Shown: piece after piece, positions 57,188 through 64,000 of the stretch
Layout of the letters: each line of letters starts with the position of its first letter
Position numbering within the stretch: the stretch's first letter is position 1
NCBI RefSeq assembly: GCF_900106755.1
Contig: NZ_FNNN01000004.1
Location: 124,001-188,000 of the forward strand
Reading direction: 5' to 3'
From: Bacteroides faecis MAJ27
Lineage (GTDB): Bacteria > Bacteroidota > Bacteroidia > Bacteroidales > Bacteroidaceae
Length of the DNA: 64,000 bases
The notes under the pieces: generated by a model
Told to the model about the DNA's origin: nothing
Seen by the model: only the letters and a program-made list of their open reading frames with translations
Database searches by the model: none
Translations under genes and position numbers: made by a program

Positions 57188-59417
57188 TTTTTTCTCCCTT
57201 ATTCTTATTCCTGCGGATGACCAGCAAAGATGACAATTCCCGCATCACAAGTTCATCCTCGGATAATTTTGTATACGAAAGATGGCTCATTACCAACAAT
57301 CCATCTTTCTCCTTGGTTACTAATTCTTCTATTCCTACAAACCGTACCATCGTTATCTGACCGGAATAACGAGCCTGCAAGTCATTCATGCACCGACAGA
57401 ACTCCTCATCGTCCGTATCAAAAAGAAAAAGACGCACCGAATGACCGTTTTGCAACATTATACTAATATACGAAAGCAAGAATATATCGATCATTCCTCC
57501 CAAAACAAAGCTAACCAGCGCTCCCTCCCGATAACCGCGATTCACAAATACGGCAACAGGACACTTCACCTGTTCCATTATGTCATCAATCTTATCACGG
57601 AAAAGCGTCAGCCACAAAATAGCTCCCGGAGTTCCCGGCATTTCGGGACGGTAATGGCTTCCGGCTCCCAAAAGCAACATATCAGGATGTTCTTTGCGGA
57701 TAAAGTGAATCATTTCCTGCACCAGTTTATCCGTCACCCGATAATGATTGTCCACCTGAATATTCAGTTCGGCAGCTCTTTGATTGAGCAAAGCAAAACT
57801 TTCGCTTTCATAATGTTCGGCATCTAACGGATTCAAATCCGTACCCACCGTATAATGCGCTGCAATCACATGTTCTTTCTTCAACTGCTTCCCAAACAAT
57901 AAATCATAAATGGAAAGCAGACTACGTCCGGATTCCGGACGACCAAAGCAAAATATAAGTTTGCGCTTCAAAGATAACTTTTCTTCCCGATGTACAAAGA
58001 AACGTCCGACCAAATGTAGCAGCGGAGTAGTCATAAAGGTTGTAACTAGCGCCATAATGACCAAAATTACGAAAATAGACGGAGGTAGTACTCCCATTTC
58101 ATAACCGATATTCAATGCAACCAATTCCATCAATCCGCGTGTATTCATCAAGGTGCCGACCGTCAGACTGTCTTTCCACGACTCACCCACCAGACGGGCA
58201 GCTATGGCACAACCTCCAAGTTTGCCGACGATAGCCACTGTCACCAACAGCAAACACACCATCCACAGTTCCGGACTGTTGATCAGACCTATCTCCGTAC
58301 GCAACCCCGTAAACGCAAAGAACAACGGCAGGAAAAAGACCAAAGAAATATCTTCCACCTTTTCCATCATCACCTTGCGGAAACCCAGATTCGAGGGCAT
58401 CACCACCCCCGCCATAAAAGCTCCAAACAAAGCATGAATACCGATAATCTCGGTCAGGCAGGAAGAAATGATAAGAATCAACAGGATAAATGCCACAAAC
58501 GTTTTATTGATTGCCTCCTTATTGGCATATACCTCCCCCACCTTTTTCAGAAACGGACGGACCACCAGAAACATTACTGCAATATAGACTACGGCCAACC
58601 CTACGGAATAAAGTGCACTGGCAAAGCTACCCGCCTTTGAGATAGCAATAACCACAGCCAGCAAACACCAGGCAGTTACATCATCATTGGCAGCAGAAGC
58701 AATCGCAAGAGTCCCCAAGGGAGTTTTGGTCATATTTCGTTCCTGAATGATACGCGCCAGCACAGGGAAAGCGGTAATACTCATGGAGATACCTATAAAC
58801 AAGGCAAAAGGTAAAAAGGGCGTATGATCGGCGGCATACGTTTCATAAATCCAGTAAGAGGACAGGATACCGAGAAAGAAAGGTACCAAAATCCCGGCAT
58901 GACTGATCACCAGCGTTTCATTAATCTTATTTTTCAGCACACTGAAATCCAGTTCCATGCCGATAACGAACATAAAAAGGATCAATCCGACCTGGCTCAG
59001 CAGTTCAAGATTGGTCAGCGAGTGGACAGGGAACAGAAAGTGAAAAGCTTCCGGGAAAAAAAATCCCAGGACAGAAGGCCCCAAGACAATGCCGGCTACG
59101 ATTTCCCCAATCACCCCCGGCTGTCCGATGAGACTAAACAAATAGCCGAAAAGACGTACCATTAATAATACGGCAATAATCTGGATAAGCAATGTCGTCA
59201 GCGGATGATGCAGATTATCTTGCATAAATTGAAGAAACATGGCAAAAGGACCCTCCTGTACCATGTTTAACGTATTTGCCGCGTGATGTGAAAACCTGTC
59301 GCCTTCTTCAATAGCAACATAAATCAGCCCTCCAAACAGAAGGAGCATAAGTACATAGATGATGTAATTCTTCCGGGCTTTATTCTGCATAAACTTGTTT
59401 TTTGCTATTTGTTGCAT
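57165..59417 (-). CDS. CPA2-type cation/proton antiporter with C-terminal USP-like domain
   Basis: Inner-membrane monovalent cation:H+ antiporter, about 750 aa. An N-terminal helix and periplasmic stretch precede the 12-13-helix exchanger domain (about 65-470), which includes GEIVAGIVLGPSVLGFF and SAANDDVTAWCLLA, the latter holding the paired Asp expected for ion exchange. The cytoplasmic end (about 500-740) resembles a universal-stress-protein fold (LLLGAGSHYRPE). I chose MQQIAK at 59417, not the open-frame ATG at 59501, because a -7 element lies between them. Confidence 0.87.
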   Translation of the reverse strand: MQQIAKNKFMQNKARKNYIIYVLMLLLFGGLIYVAIEEGDRFSHHAANTLNMVQEGPFAMFLQFMQDNLHHPLTTLLIQIIAVLLMVRLFGYLFSLIGQPGVIGEIVAGIVLGPSVLGFFFPEAFHFLFPVHSLTNLELLSQVGLILFMFVIGMELDFSVLKNKINETLVISHAGILVPFFLGILSSYWIYETYAADHTPFLPFALFIGISMSITAFPVLARIIQERNMTKTPLGTLAIASAANDDVTAWCLLAVVIAISKAGSFASALYSVGLAVVYIAVMFLVVRPFLKKVGEVYANKEAINKTFVAFILLILIISSCLTEIIGIHALFGAFMAGVVMPSNLGFRKVMMEKVEDISLVFFLPLFFAFTGLRTEIGLINSPELWMVCLLLVTVAIVGKLGGCAIAARLVGESWKDSLTVGTLMNTRGLMELVALNIGYEMGVLPPSIFVILVIMALVTTFMTTPLLHLVGRFFVHREEKLSLKRKLIFCFGRPESGRSLLSIYDLLFGKQLKKEHVIAAHYTVGTDLNPLDAEHYESESFALLNQRAAELNIQVDNHYRVTDKLVQEMIHFIRKEHPDMLLLGAGSHYRPEMPGTPGAILWLTLFRDKIDDIMEQVKCPVAVFVNRGYREGALVSFVLGGMIDIFLLSYISIMLQNGHSVRLFLFDTDDEEFCRCMNDLQARYSGQITMVRFVGIEELVTKEKDGLLVMSHLSYTKLSEDELVMRELSSLLVIRRNKNKGEKNERLEIG

Positions 59418-59456
59418 AATTATAATAAAAACAAACGAAAAAGGCAGATAGTTTGG

Positions 59457-59464
59457 CAAAAATA
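59457..59464 (-). promoter_or_regulatory. -7 element of the antiporter-patatin operon
   Basis: TATTTTTG on the minus strand fits TAnnTTTG and lies 40 bp before the ATG at 59417. It would fall inside the coding region if the longer open frame were used, which supports the shorter start. Confidence 0.5.
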
Positions 59465-59575
59465 ATAAATATTCAAACAATATCTTGTTTTTTTGCTTCA
59501 ATCTATGTAACTTTAGGCTAGCTTAATTGTTTAAGTAGGAAAATTCAAAAAAAGTCCTGCCCGCAGGCAAGCACT

Positions 59576-60094
59576 ATGAGAATACAGTTTGAAATTAAAG
59601 AAAAGTTGCCGGAAATTATTCAGGAAATTCTACATTCCGACAAATGGCAAACTTCCGTGAAGGAAGAAATCAGCGGTCGGACGACCGTGGTAATTCGTGA
59701 TCAAGCGTATGGTTCAGAAGCAACCATTGAGATTTATGCTCAGTCAATAGAAATCAAAACCGCCTGGTCAAAGTACTTCTACCGTATATTTACAGCCAAC
59801 GATCTCGTCTGGTGTGAATATAATGGTGCCTATCGTGGATTACTGGAACAAGTGCTCTTACCAACCATTACTCCTAAAGAAAGCCTGCTTGATTCTGATG
59901 TTACGGAGAGTTCACTCTATGGTCGTGAACATAAAAAATTGAGAGAATATGCCGAAGATAATCTGAAGCTGAAACAATTCCGCTGGGAGAACTTCAATGA
60001 ACAGAGGAACGGAACCGCAGCATTCGACCATCCGAAACGGGTATATGATGAGTTTATAAAAGAGGACTATGTAGTGACACCCAAGACAGAATAA
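59576..60094 (+). CDS. Small soluble protein of unknown function
   Basis: 172 aa, no signal peptide or membrane segment. I do not recognise the family with certainty. It is mixed alpha/beta, with an amphipathic N-terminus (MRIQFEIKEKLPEIIQEIL), Trp-rich central segments (TAWSKYFYRIF, LVWCEYNGAYRGLLEQ) and a charged C-terminus. Codon use looks like its neighbours. Divergent from the antiporter. A short hairpin, CCTGC/GCAGG at 59556-59567, lies 8 bp before the ATG and could affect ribosome access. Confidence 0.7.
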   Translation: MRIQFEIKEKLPEIIQEILHSDKWQTSVKEEISGRTTVVIRDQAYGSEATIEIYAQSIEIKTAWSKYFYRIFTANDLVWCEYNGAYRGLLEQVLLPTITPKESLLDSDVTESSLYGREHKKLREYAEDNLKLKQFRWENFNEQRNGTAAFDHPKRVYDEFIKEDYVVTPKTE

Positions 60095-60128
60095 TAAATC
60101 AAAGGAAGGGGGAATAAATCCAAGGTAT

Positions 60129-60202
60129 TATATCAGTGCGGATAATAAGAATCACGTGAATTTCATTTCATAGAATTCTAATTATCCGCACTTTAGATAT
60201 AA
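60129..60202 (+). terminator. Long hairpin after the unknown gene
   Basis: AGTGCGGATAAT (60135-60146) pairs perfectly with 60181-60192. An outer TTATATC/GATATAA pair (about 60128-60134 and 60196-60202) extends the stem past a small bulge. It lies 35 bp after the 172-aa gene and immediately before array C. No T-tract, so the role as terminator is tentative. Confidence 0.55.
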
Positions 60203-60206
60203 TCTT

Positions 60207-60294
60207 GTGCCACCGCATTGGCACAACTGTGCCAGCACGATGGCACAAGTGTGCCAGTGGGGTGGCACAAGTGTGCCAATAAGGCGGCACTAAT
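60207..60294. repeat. 22-bp tandem hairpin array C (four units)
   Basis: Units start at 60207, 60229, 60251 and 60273. Each is GTGCCA, six variable bases (CCGCAT, GCACGA, GTGGGG, ATAAGG), TGGCAC (CGGCAC in the last), then four bases. The last unit overlaps the stop codon of the DUF4907 gene. It lies between convergent genes and would end the leftward transcript. Confidence 0.9.
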
Positions 60295-60619
60295 GTGTAA
60301 TGCCCAAACCTTTCAAATCTTCTTTCGACACGGTAAAATCCTGTCCCGTTCTGATCCGTTCCAGTACTAAGTCTCCTACATGCCGGGCATCCTGTTCTGT
60401 CCGGAAAGTCTTTCTCCCGGTGACAGCCGGAATAAAAGGCTGGGCAATAATCACACGTTCTCCTTTATAAATCTGATAGCCATATCCGATACTATCTTCA
60501 CCTTGTATCACTTCCAAATGATATGGGTCAGAGAGGTTCACCTTCTTATAGCAAGTAATTCCTCCGCCCAACAGCAGAACAATAAGACCAATACCTATCC
60601 ACTTTTTATTTCTCTTCAT
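60290..60619 (-). CDS. DUF4907-family small membrane-anchored protein
   Basis: About 110 aa: one N-terminal hydrophobic helix (IGIGLIVLLLGGGI), then a small exported domain with YGYQIYKGERVIIAQPFIP and a C-terminal GLGIT. The function of DUF4907 is unknown. The coding start overlaps the end of the Kelch gene by about 14-20 bp, so they are translationally coupled. ATG at 60619 or 60625. Confidence 0.75.
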   Translation of the reverse strand: MKRNKKWIGIGLIVLLLGGGITCYKKVNLSDPYHLEVIQGEDSIGYGYQIYKGERVIIAQPFIPAVTGRKTFRTEQDARHVGDLVLERIRTGQDFTVSKEDLKGLGITH

Positions 60620-61652
60620 ATTCATAAGGCTTCAATTCCCAAGTATCATCATAGAATGAAGAGGAGGAAGTTCCGGTGCCACCGGTAGCGACAATTCCCC
60701 GTTTACCTGTCGAAAAACAAACCGCTTTCACACGCGAACTGCCTTCAAAATCCGTCAGGTCTTCTCCATCCCACAAGTCCGTTGCCGGATCATATATCCA
60801 GTAATTAGAACGAAGGCTCGATGAGGATGTTTGTCCCAAAGCGATATATCCTTTGCCATCAATCACAAAAGCACAGCCATAACAGCGTACAATCGAGGTA
60901 TAATCATCATCGTAATCATCGTCGCTTGAATCTTTGATATCCCGTAACTGTTTCCAGGGCGTGCTTTGTGAAGGGTCGAAACACCAGAAATCATAAACGT
61001 CCGCATTATTATTTTCGCCTCCGCAGATGTAGGCTATATCATCAATGACAAAGACCATCCCTCCCTGACGTTTCTGTCCGCCGAACCCATTAATGATTGT
61101 CCACTGCGAACCGGAAGCAGCCGAAGGATCAAACTGATAAAAATCTTTCAGGTAATTATCGTTATACCCCGTACCGACATAACCATAATTTCCTATACCA
61201 AATCCCAGTGCATACATACGGGCACCTCCCCCGAAGGGGTCCATCTGTTTCCAGTTTCCCGTCGCCGGGTCGTATTCCCAACAATCATCCAGATAGTCAT
61301 TGGCATCTTTGTCATATCCACCGACAATATATCCTTTGGTACCTACAGCAAATCCTGTAGCGGCATTCCGTGCGATAGCCTCATCGGGCATATCTTCACA
61401 CTGTGTCCACCAGTCATTGTCAATATGGTATTCCCAAAGGTCCTTCAGGCGTTCCTTCTTGCTCCCCCGGTACCCACCGCAGAGATAGCCTTTATTGCCA
61501 ATAGTAAATCCGGCGGCATCCATACGCGCCACTCCGTCAAAATCCGAACGACGATACCAAACTCCGGCTGTATACTCCGTATCTTCCGTACATGCAGCCA
61601 GCGACAATAGTGCAACCAGCATCCAAAGTAATCTATTCATTTTTTTATTCAT
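60606..61652 (-). CDS. Kelch-repeat surface lipoprotein
   Basis: 348 aa. A lipobox (SLAAC) is followed by five to six Kelch blades with the repeated pattern GF.IG.KGY..GGY....L.D.WEYD (for example GFAVGTKGYIVGGYDKD and GFGIGNYGYVGTGYND). It is predicted to form a beta-propeller on the outer-membrane or periplasmic face, probably for protein or glycan contacts. It is upstream of DUF4907 and divergent from DUF4270 and the barrel gene, a set that I recall occurring together in Bacteroidales. Confidence 0.85.
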   Translation of the reverse strand: MNKKMNRLLWMLVALLSLAACTEDTEYTAGVWYRRSDFDGVARMDAAGFTIGNKGYLCGGYRGSKKERLKDLWEYHIDNDWWTQCEDMPDEAIARNAATGFAVGTKGYIVGGYDKDANDYLDDCWEYDPATGNWKQMDPFGGGARMYALGFGIGNYGYVGTGYNDNYLKDFYQFDPSAASGSQWTIINGFGGQKRQGGMVFVIDDIAYICGGENNNADVYDFWCFDPSQSTPWKQLRDIKDSSDDDYDDDYTSIVRCYGCAFVIDGKGYIALGQTSSSSLRSNYWIYDPATDLWDGEDLTDFEGSSRVKAVCFSTGKRGIVATGGTGTSSSSFYDDTWELKPYEYEEK

Positions 61653-61677
61653 TAAAATTTGTCGTTAAATACAGCCG

Positions 61678-61685
61678 CAAATGTA
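61678..61685 (-). promoter_or_regulatory. -7 element of the Kelch gene
   Basis: TACATTTG on the minus strand fits TAnnTTTG and lies 26 bp before the Kelch start. Confidence 0.5.
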
Positions 61686-61706
61686 GGGGGCAACGGCTAT
61701 GAATAA

Positions 61707-61787
61707 AAAAACTATCGACAAACAGAAACATTCTGTCTACCAACAAAATTGAAGTCGATAAATAGACAGACTTAGTCGATAGTTTTT
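61707..61787. promoter_or_regulatory. Nested inverted repeat between divergent Kelch and DUF4270 genes
   Basis: A perfect 13-bp inverted repeat (AAAAACTATCGAC at 61707-61719 with 61775-61787) encloses TCTGTCTA/TAGACAGA. Each outer arm ends in a T-run on its own outgoing strand, like a bidirectional terminator, yet the genes on both sides point away from it. It may be an attenuator, an operator, or the end of an unseen small RNA. Confidence 0.55.
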
Positions 61788-61808
61788 GGGGAACCTCCCT
61801 AAATGTCC

Positions 61809-61816
61809 TTCTTTTG
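61809..61816 (+). promoter_or_regulatory. Probable -7 element of the DUF4270 gene
   Basis: TTCTTTTG is one mismatch from TAnnTTTG and lies 30 bp before the ATG at 61846. It argues against the longer open frame starting at 61786. Confidence 0.4.
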
Positions 61817-61845
61817 CCGCCACAAAACCAATTGAATTATTGTTC

Positions 61846-63174
61846 ATGAAATCATTGATAACACTTCTTTTTATTTTGATATTCTTCTCCTTTTTCGCCT
61901 GCCAGAACGATGCGTCTTTAGTAGGAGGAAAATGGGTGGAAAGTTCGTTCCGGAATGTACAGACAGATACGTGTACGGTATTGCTCAGTACACTCCTGAG
62001 CGATTCGCTTGCCACTTCCGGAGATACTGTATGCCAGATAGGACACCGCAAGGACGCGTTGTGGGGAGAAATCACCGCTTCCTTTTATGCGGAGTATGAA
62101 GTACCTTCCGTCTCTTTTGACGAAAGTATCGATTACCTGTTCGATTCCATTACGATCCGCCTTTATTCTTCGGGCGACTATCTGGGAGACACATTGGTCA
62201 CCCAGCGGATTTCGATGTATCCCCTGACAGAAAATATCCAACTGGACGATGCGAATTATTTATATAGTACCAGCAATATAGCTTATGACAGCCAGAACCC
62301 ACTGAGTTCTTTCAGCTTCACTCCCACTCCCGGACGACGGAGCAAGGAACTGGAAGTCCGCCTGCCCGACGAATGGGGCAAGGAATGGTTCAACCTGCTG
62401 CTGGAAGACAACCGGGTAATGGAGTCACAAACCTTTTTTCAGAATTATTTCAAAGGTATCGCCTTCATTCCGGATATGAACGCCGCATGCGTCAATGGAT
62501 TTCAGGTGAATGATTCCAGCTTCTGCATCACGCTCTATTACCATTCGCTGACGGAGGTCATCACTGAAAAGGAACTGGTATTCAATGCAAGCACTACGCT
62601 TACCTTTAATAAAATAGAGTACGACCGGAACGGCACACCGCTAGAGGATCTGCAAAGCGGAGACGACAACGCGTTATCCACCTCTCTGAGCAACCACCAG
62701 GCATATATGCAGGGAATGACGGGCATGTACATCTCCATTGATTTTCCCCATCTCAACAATCTTTGTATGGAAGGTGACCTGGTGACCATCGAAAGTGCCA
62801 CCTTACAATTATATCCGGTAAAAGGGACTTATGGAGGAATGTATCCGCTTCCCCAAACACTGTCACTTTATACCGCCAACAAAGACAATGTGACGCAGGG
62901 AGTTATCACGGACCTTACAGGAAACTCCGTACAAACCGGAAATCTCGTCGTCGATGAAGTGACCTACGAAAAGACTTATTACTCATTCGATCTCACCTCT
63001 TTCCTGCAAACAAATCTGGGAACGACCGGTTACAACCGACAAAAGCTGCAACTAATCCTTCCGGACAATCTGTTTTTCACGACTCTGCAAGGTGTCATTT
63101 TCGGTGACGGAGATAACACGACCAACCGAGAAACCACCAAACTTATCATACTTTACAAAACCTATCAAAAATGA
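61846..63174 (+). CDS. DUF4270-family lipoprotein
   Basis: About 442 aa. A hydrophobic leader and lipobox-like FFAC precede QNDASLVGGKWVESS, the usual DUF4270 start. The body is beta-rich (DSITIRLYSSGDYLGDT, ATLQLYPVKGTYGG) and ends YDSFDLTSFLQTN-like and LILYKTYQK. The molecular function is unknown; family members are exported. Its stop overlaps the next ATG by 4 bp (ATGA), so it is coupled to the barrel gene. Start at 61846 from the signal sequence; the frame is open from 61786. Confidence 0.82.
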   Translation: MKSLITLLFILIFFSFFACQNDASLVGGKWVESSFRNVQTDTCTVLLSTLLSDSLATSGDTVCQIGHRKDALWGEITASFYAEYEVPSVSFDESIDYLFDSITIRLYSSGDYLGDTLVTQRISMYPLTENIQLDDANYLYSTSNIAYDSQNPLSSFSFTPTPGRRSKELEVRLPDEWGKEWFNLLLEDNRVMESQTFFQNYFKGIAFIPDMNAACVNGFQVNDSSFCITLYYHSLTEVITEKELVFNASTTLTFNKIEYDRNGTPLEDLQSGDDNALSTSLSNHQAYMQGMTGMYISIDFPHLNNLCMEGDLVTIESATLQLYPVKGTYGGMYPLPQTLSLYTANKDNVTQGVITDLTGNSVQTGNLVVDEVTYEKTYYSFDLTSFLQTNLGTTGYNRQKLQLILPDNLFFTTLQGVIFGDGDNTTNRETTKLIILYKTYQK

Positions 63175-64000
63175 AAAAGATTTTGTTTTGCATTTTGGCT
63201 CTTTACAGCCCTGTCTCCATACTGATCGCTCAAAATACCACCAATTCACCTACCTCCATGTTCGGCTTGGGAGAAATCTCTACCGGTGAAGGCGGACAAT
63301 ATGCAGGTTTGGGAGGCGCAGGCATCGCCCTGCGTGGAAGCAATTTTCTGAACACCGCCAATCCCGCATCACTCACCGAACTTACCGAACAGCGGTTTCA
63401 GATAGATGCCGGTATTATGGGATCTTACCAGAACTATACACAACGGGGAGCCAGCAATCATTCCGTCACAGGAAACCTGAACAATCTAAGTATTGGTTGC
63501 CGGATTATCCCCCGCTGGTATGGAGCCGTTTTTTTGGCGCCCGTGAGCAGTGTAGGATATGCCATCACACTGGATGAAGAAATAGCAGGCACTAATGGAA
63601 GCACCGTTTCCTCTCTTTTTCAAGGAGAAGGAGGGCTTTCCAAGATGGGAGTCAGCACGGCGTACCTGTTTGACAAAGGTCTTTCCGTCGGCACCAACCT
63701 TTCTTATGTCACAGGAACGATCACTCAAACTGAAACACAAGGCAACGCCACCGAAGAAACCAGTTCTTACAAACATACCTTTTATGCCGATTTTGGTATT
63801 CAGTACAAATGGGCAATCGACCGCGAACGTTTCTTCGTTGCCGGAGCCGTATACGGATACTCACAGAACTTCAGGCAAGAGAATAACCTCTACGTCAGCA
63901 GCAGTTCAGGAGGAGAAGATATTGAAAGCAGCCTGAAACGGTACCGTCAGTGCCTTCCACAATTTTTCGGTGTAGGAGCATCCTACAACTGTCTGCGCTG
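63171..64000 (+). CDS. FadL/OmpP1-like outer-membrane beta-barrel, partial (runs off window)
   Basis: The frame from 63171 stays open to the window end (at least 276 aa). A signal peptide (to about LIAQNTT) is followed by SMFGLGEIS, GLGGAGIALRGSNFLNTANPAS and alternating beta-strands, the pattern of FadL/PorV-type barrels: a conserved Gly-rich N-terminus with NPA. It may transport hydrophobic ligands or act in secretion. ATG overlaps the DUF4270 stop. The C-terminus is missing because of the window edge, not because of a break in the gene. Confidence 0.8.
   Translation, partial: MKKILFCILALYSPVSILIAQNTTNSPTSMFGLGEISTGEGGQYAGLGGAGIALRGSNFLNTANPASLTELTEQRFQIDAGIMGSYQNYTQRGASNHSVTGNLNNLSIGCRIIPRWYGAVFLAPVSSVGYAITLDEEIAGTNGSTVSSLFQGEGGLSKMGVSTAYLFDKGLSVGTNLSYVTGTITQTETQGNATEETSSYKHTFYADFGIQYKWAIDRERFFVAGAVYGYSQNFRQENNLYVSSSSGGEDIESSLKRYRQCLPQFFGVGASYNCLR

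Overview
The window is chromosomal DNA from a gut Bacteroides (order Bacteroidales). The evidence is two SusC/SusD pairs, BACON-domain and other surface lipoproteins, many glycoside hydrolases with signal peptides, and promoters of the TAnnTTTG type. I cannot fix the species. I saw no tRNA, rRNA, CRISPR array or transposase.

Layout. (1) 229-5107 is a leftward SusC/SusD pair, with a divergent aldose-1-epimerase-like gene at 5419-6291. (2) 6466-17558 is a leftward enzyme operon (GH2, GH92-like, GH2 with PA14, GH32). It is divergent from a large one-component membrane regulator at 17908-20475, built as signal peptide, LamG-like domain, Kelch-like propeller, one membrane helix, then a SARP-type winged helix and BTAD. 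(3) 20476-21469 holds no gene. It carries long hairpins, a pair of ~120-bp inverted repeats and a 22-bp tandem array. (4) 21470-32018 is a leftward operon of a DUF5010-like protein, SusC, SusD, a GH99-like lipoprotein and a BACON/BspA-LRR lipoprotein. (5) 32853-36548 is a rightward monocistronic GH2. (6) 37040-56102 is a leftward run of eight enzymes: GH99-like/GH43 fusion, GH3, GH3, CE4 deacetylase, SGNH acetylesterase, GH2, GH3-PA14, GH95. (7) 56342-64000 is housekeeping-like: a CPA2 antiporter with a patatin, a small unknown protein, and a Kelch/DUF4907 pair divergent from DUF4270 and a FadL-like barrel that runs off the window.

How it fits together. Four promoters (upstream of the operons starting at 17558, 32018 and 56102 and of the gene at 32853) share one architecture. 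Three TTAA boxes lie on an exact 11-bp period, with the first box always 60 bp upstream of the first base of a TTACTTTG or TATATTTG -7 element. Direct repeats with 11-bp periodicity are what SARP regulators recognise in actinobacteria, and the only PUL-type regulator in the window is the SARP-domain protein beside the first of these promoters. I infer that it controls all four units as one split polysaccharide-utilisation regulon. The two SGNH/CE4 esterases, paralogous GH2 enzymes in two of the units, and GH3, GH43 and GH95 enzymes point to a branched, acetylated, probably plant-derived glycan. The substrate cannot be named from sequence.

A second striking feature is a family of 22-bp tandem units, a fixed palindromic 16-mer plus six variable bases, found at 20897-21050, 40139-40226 and 60207-60294.
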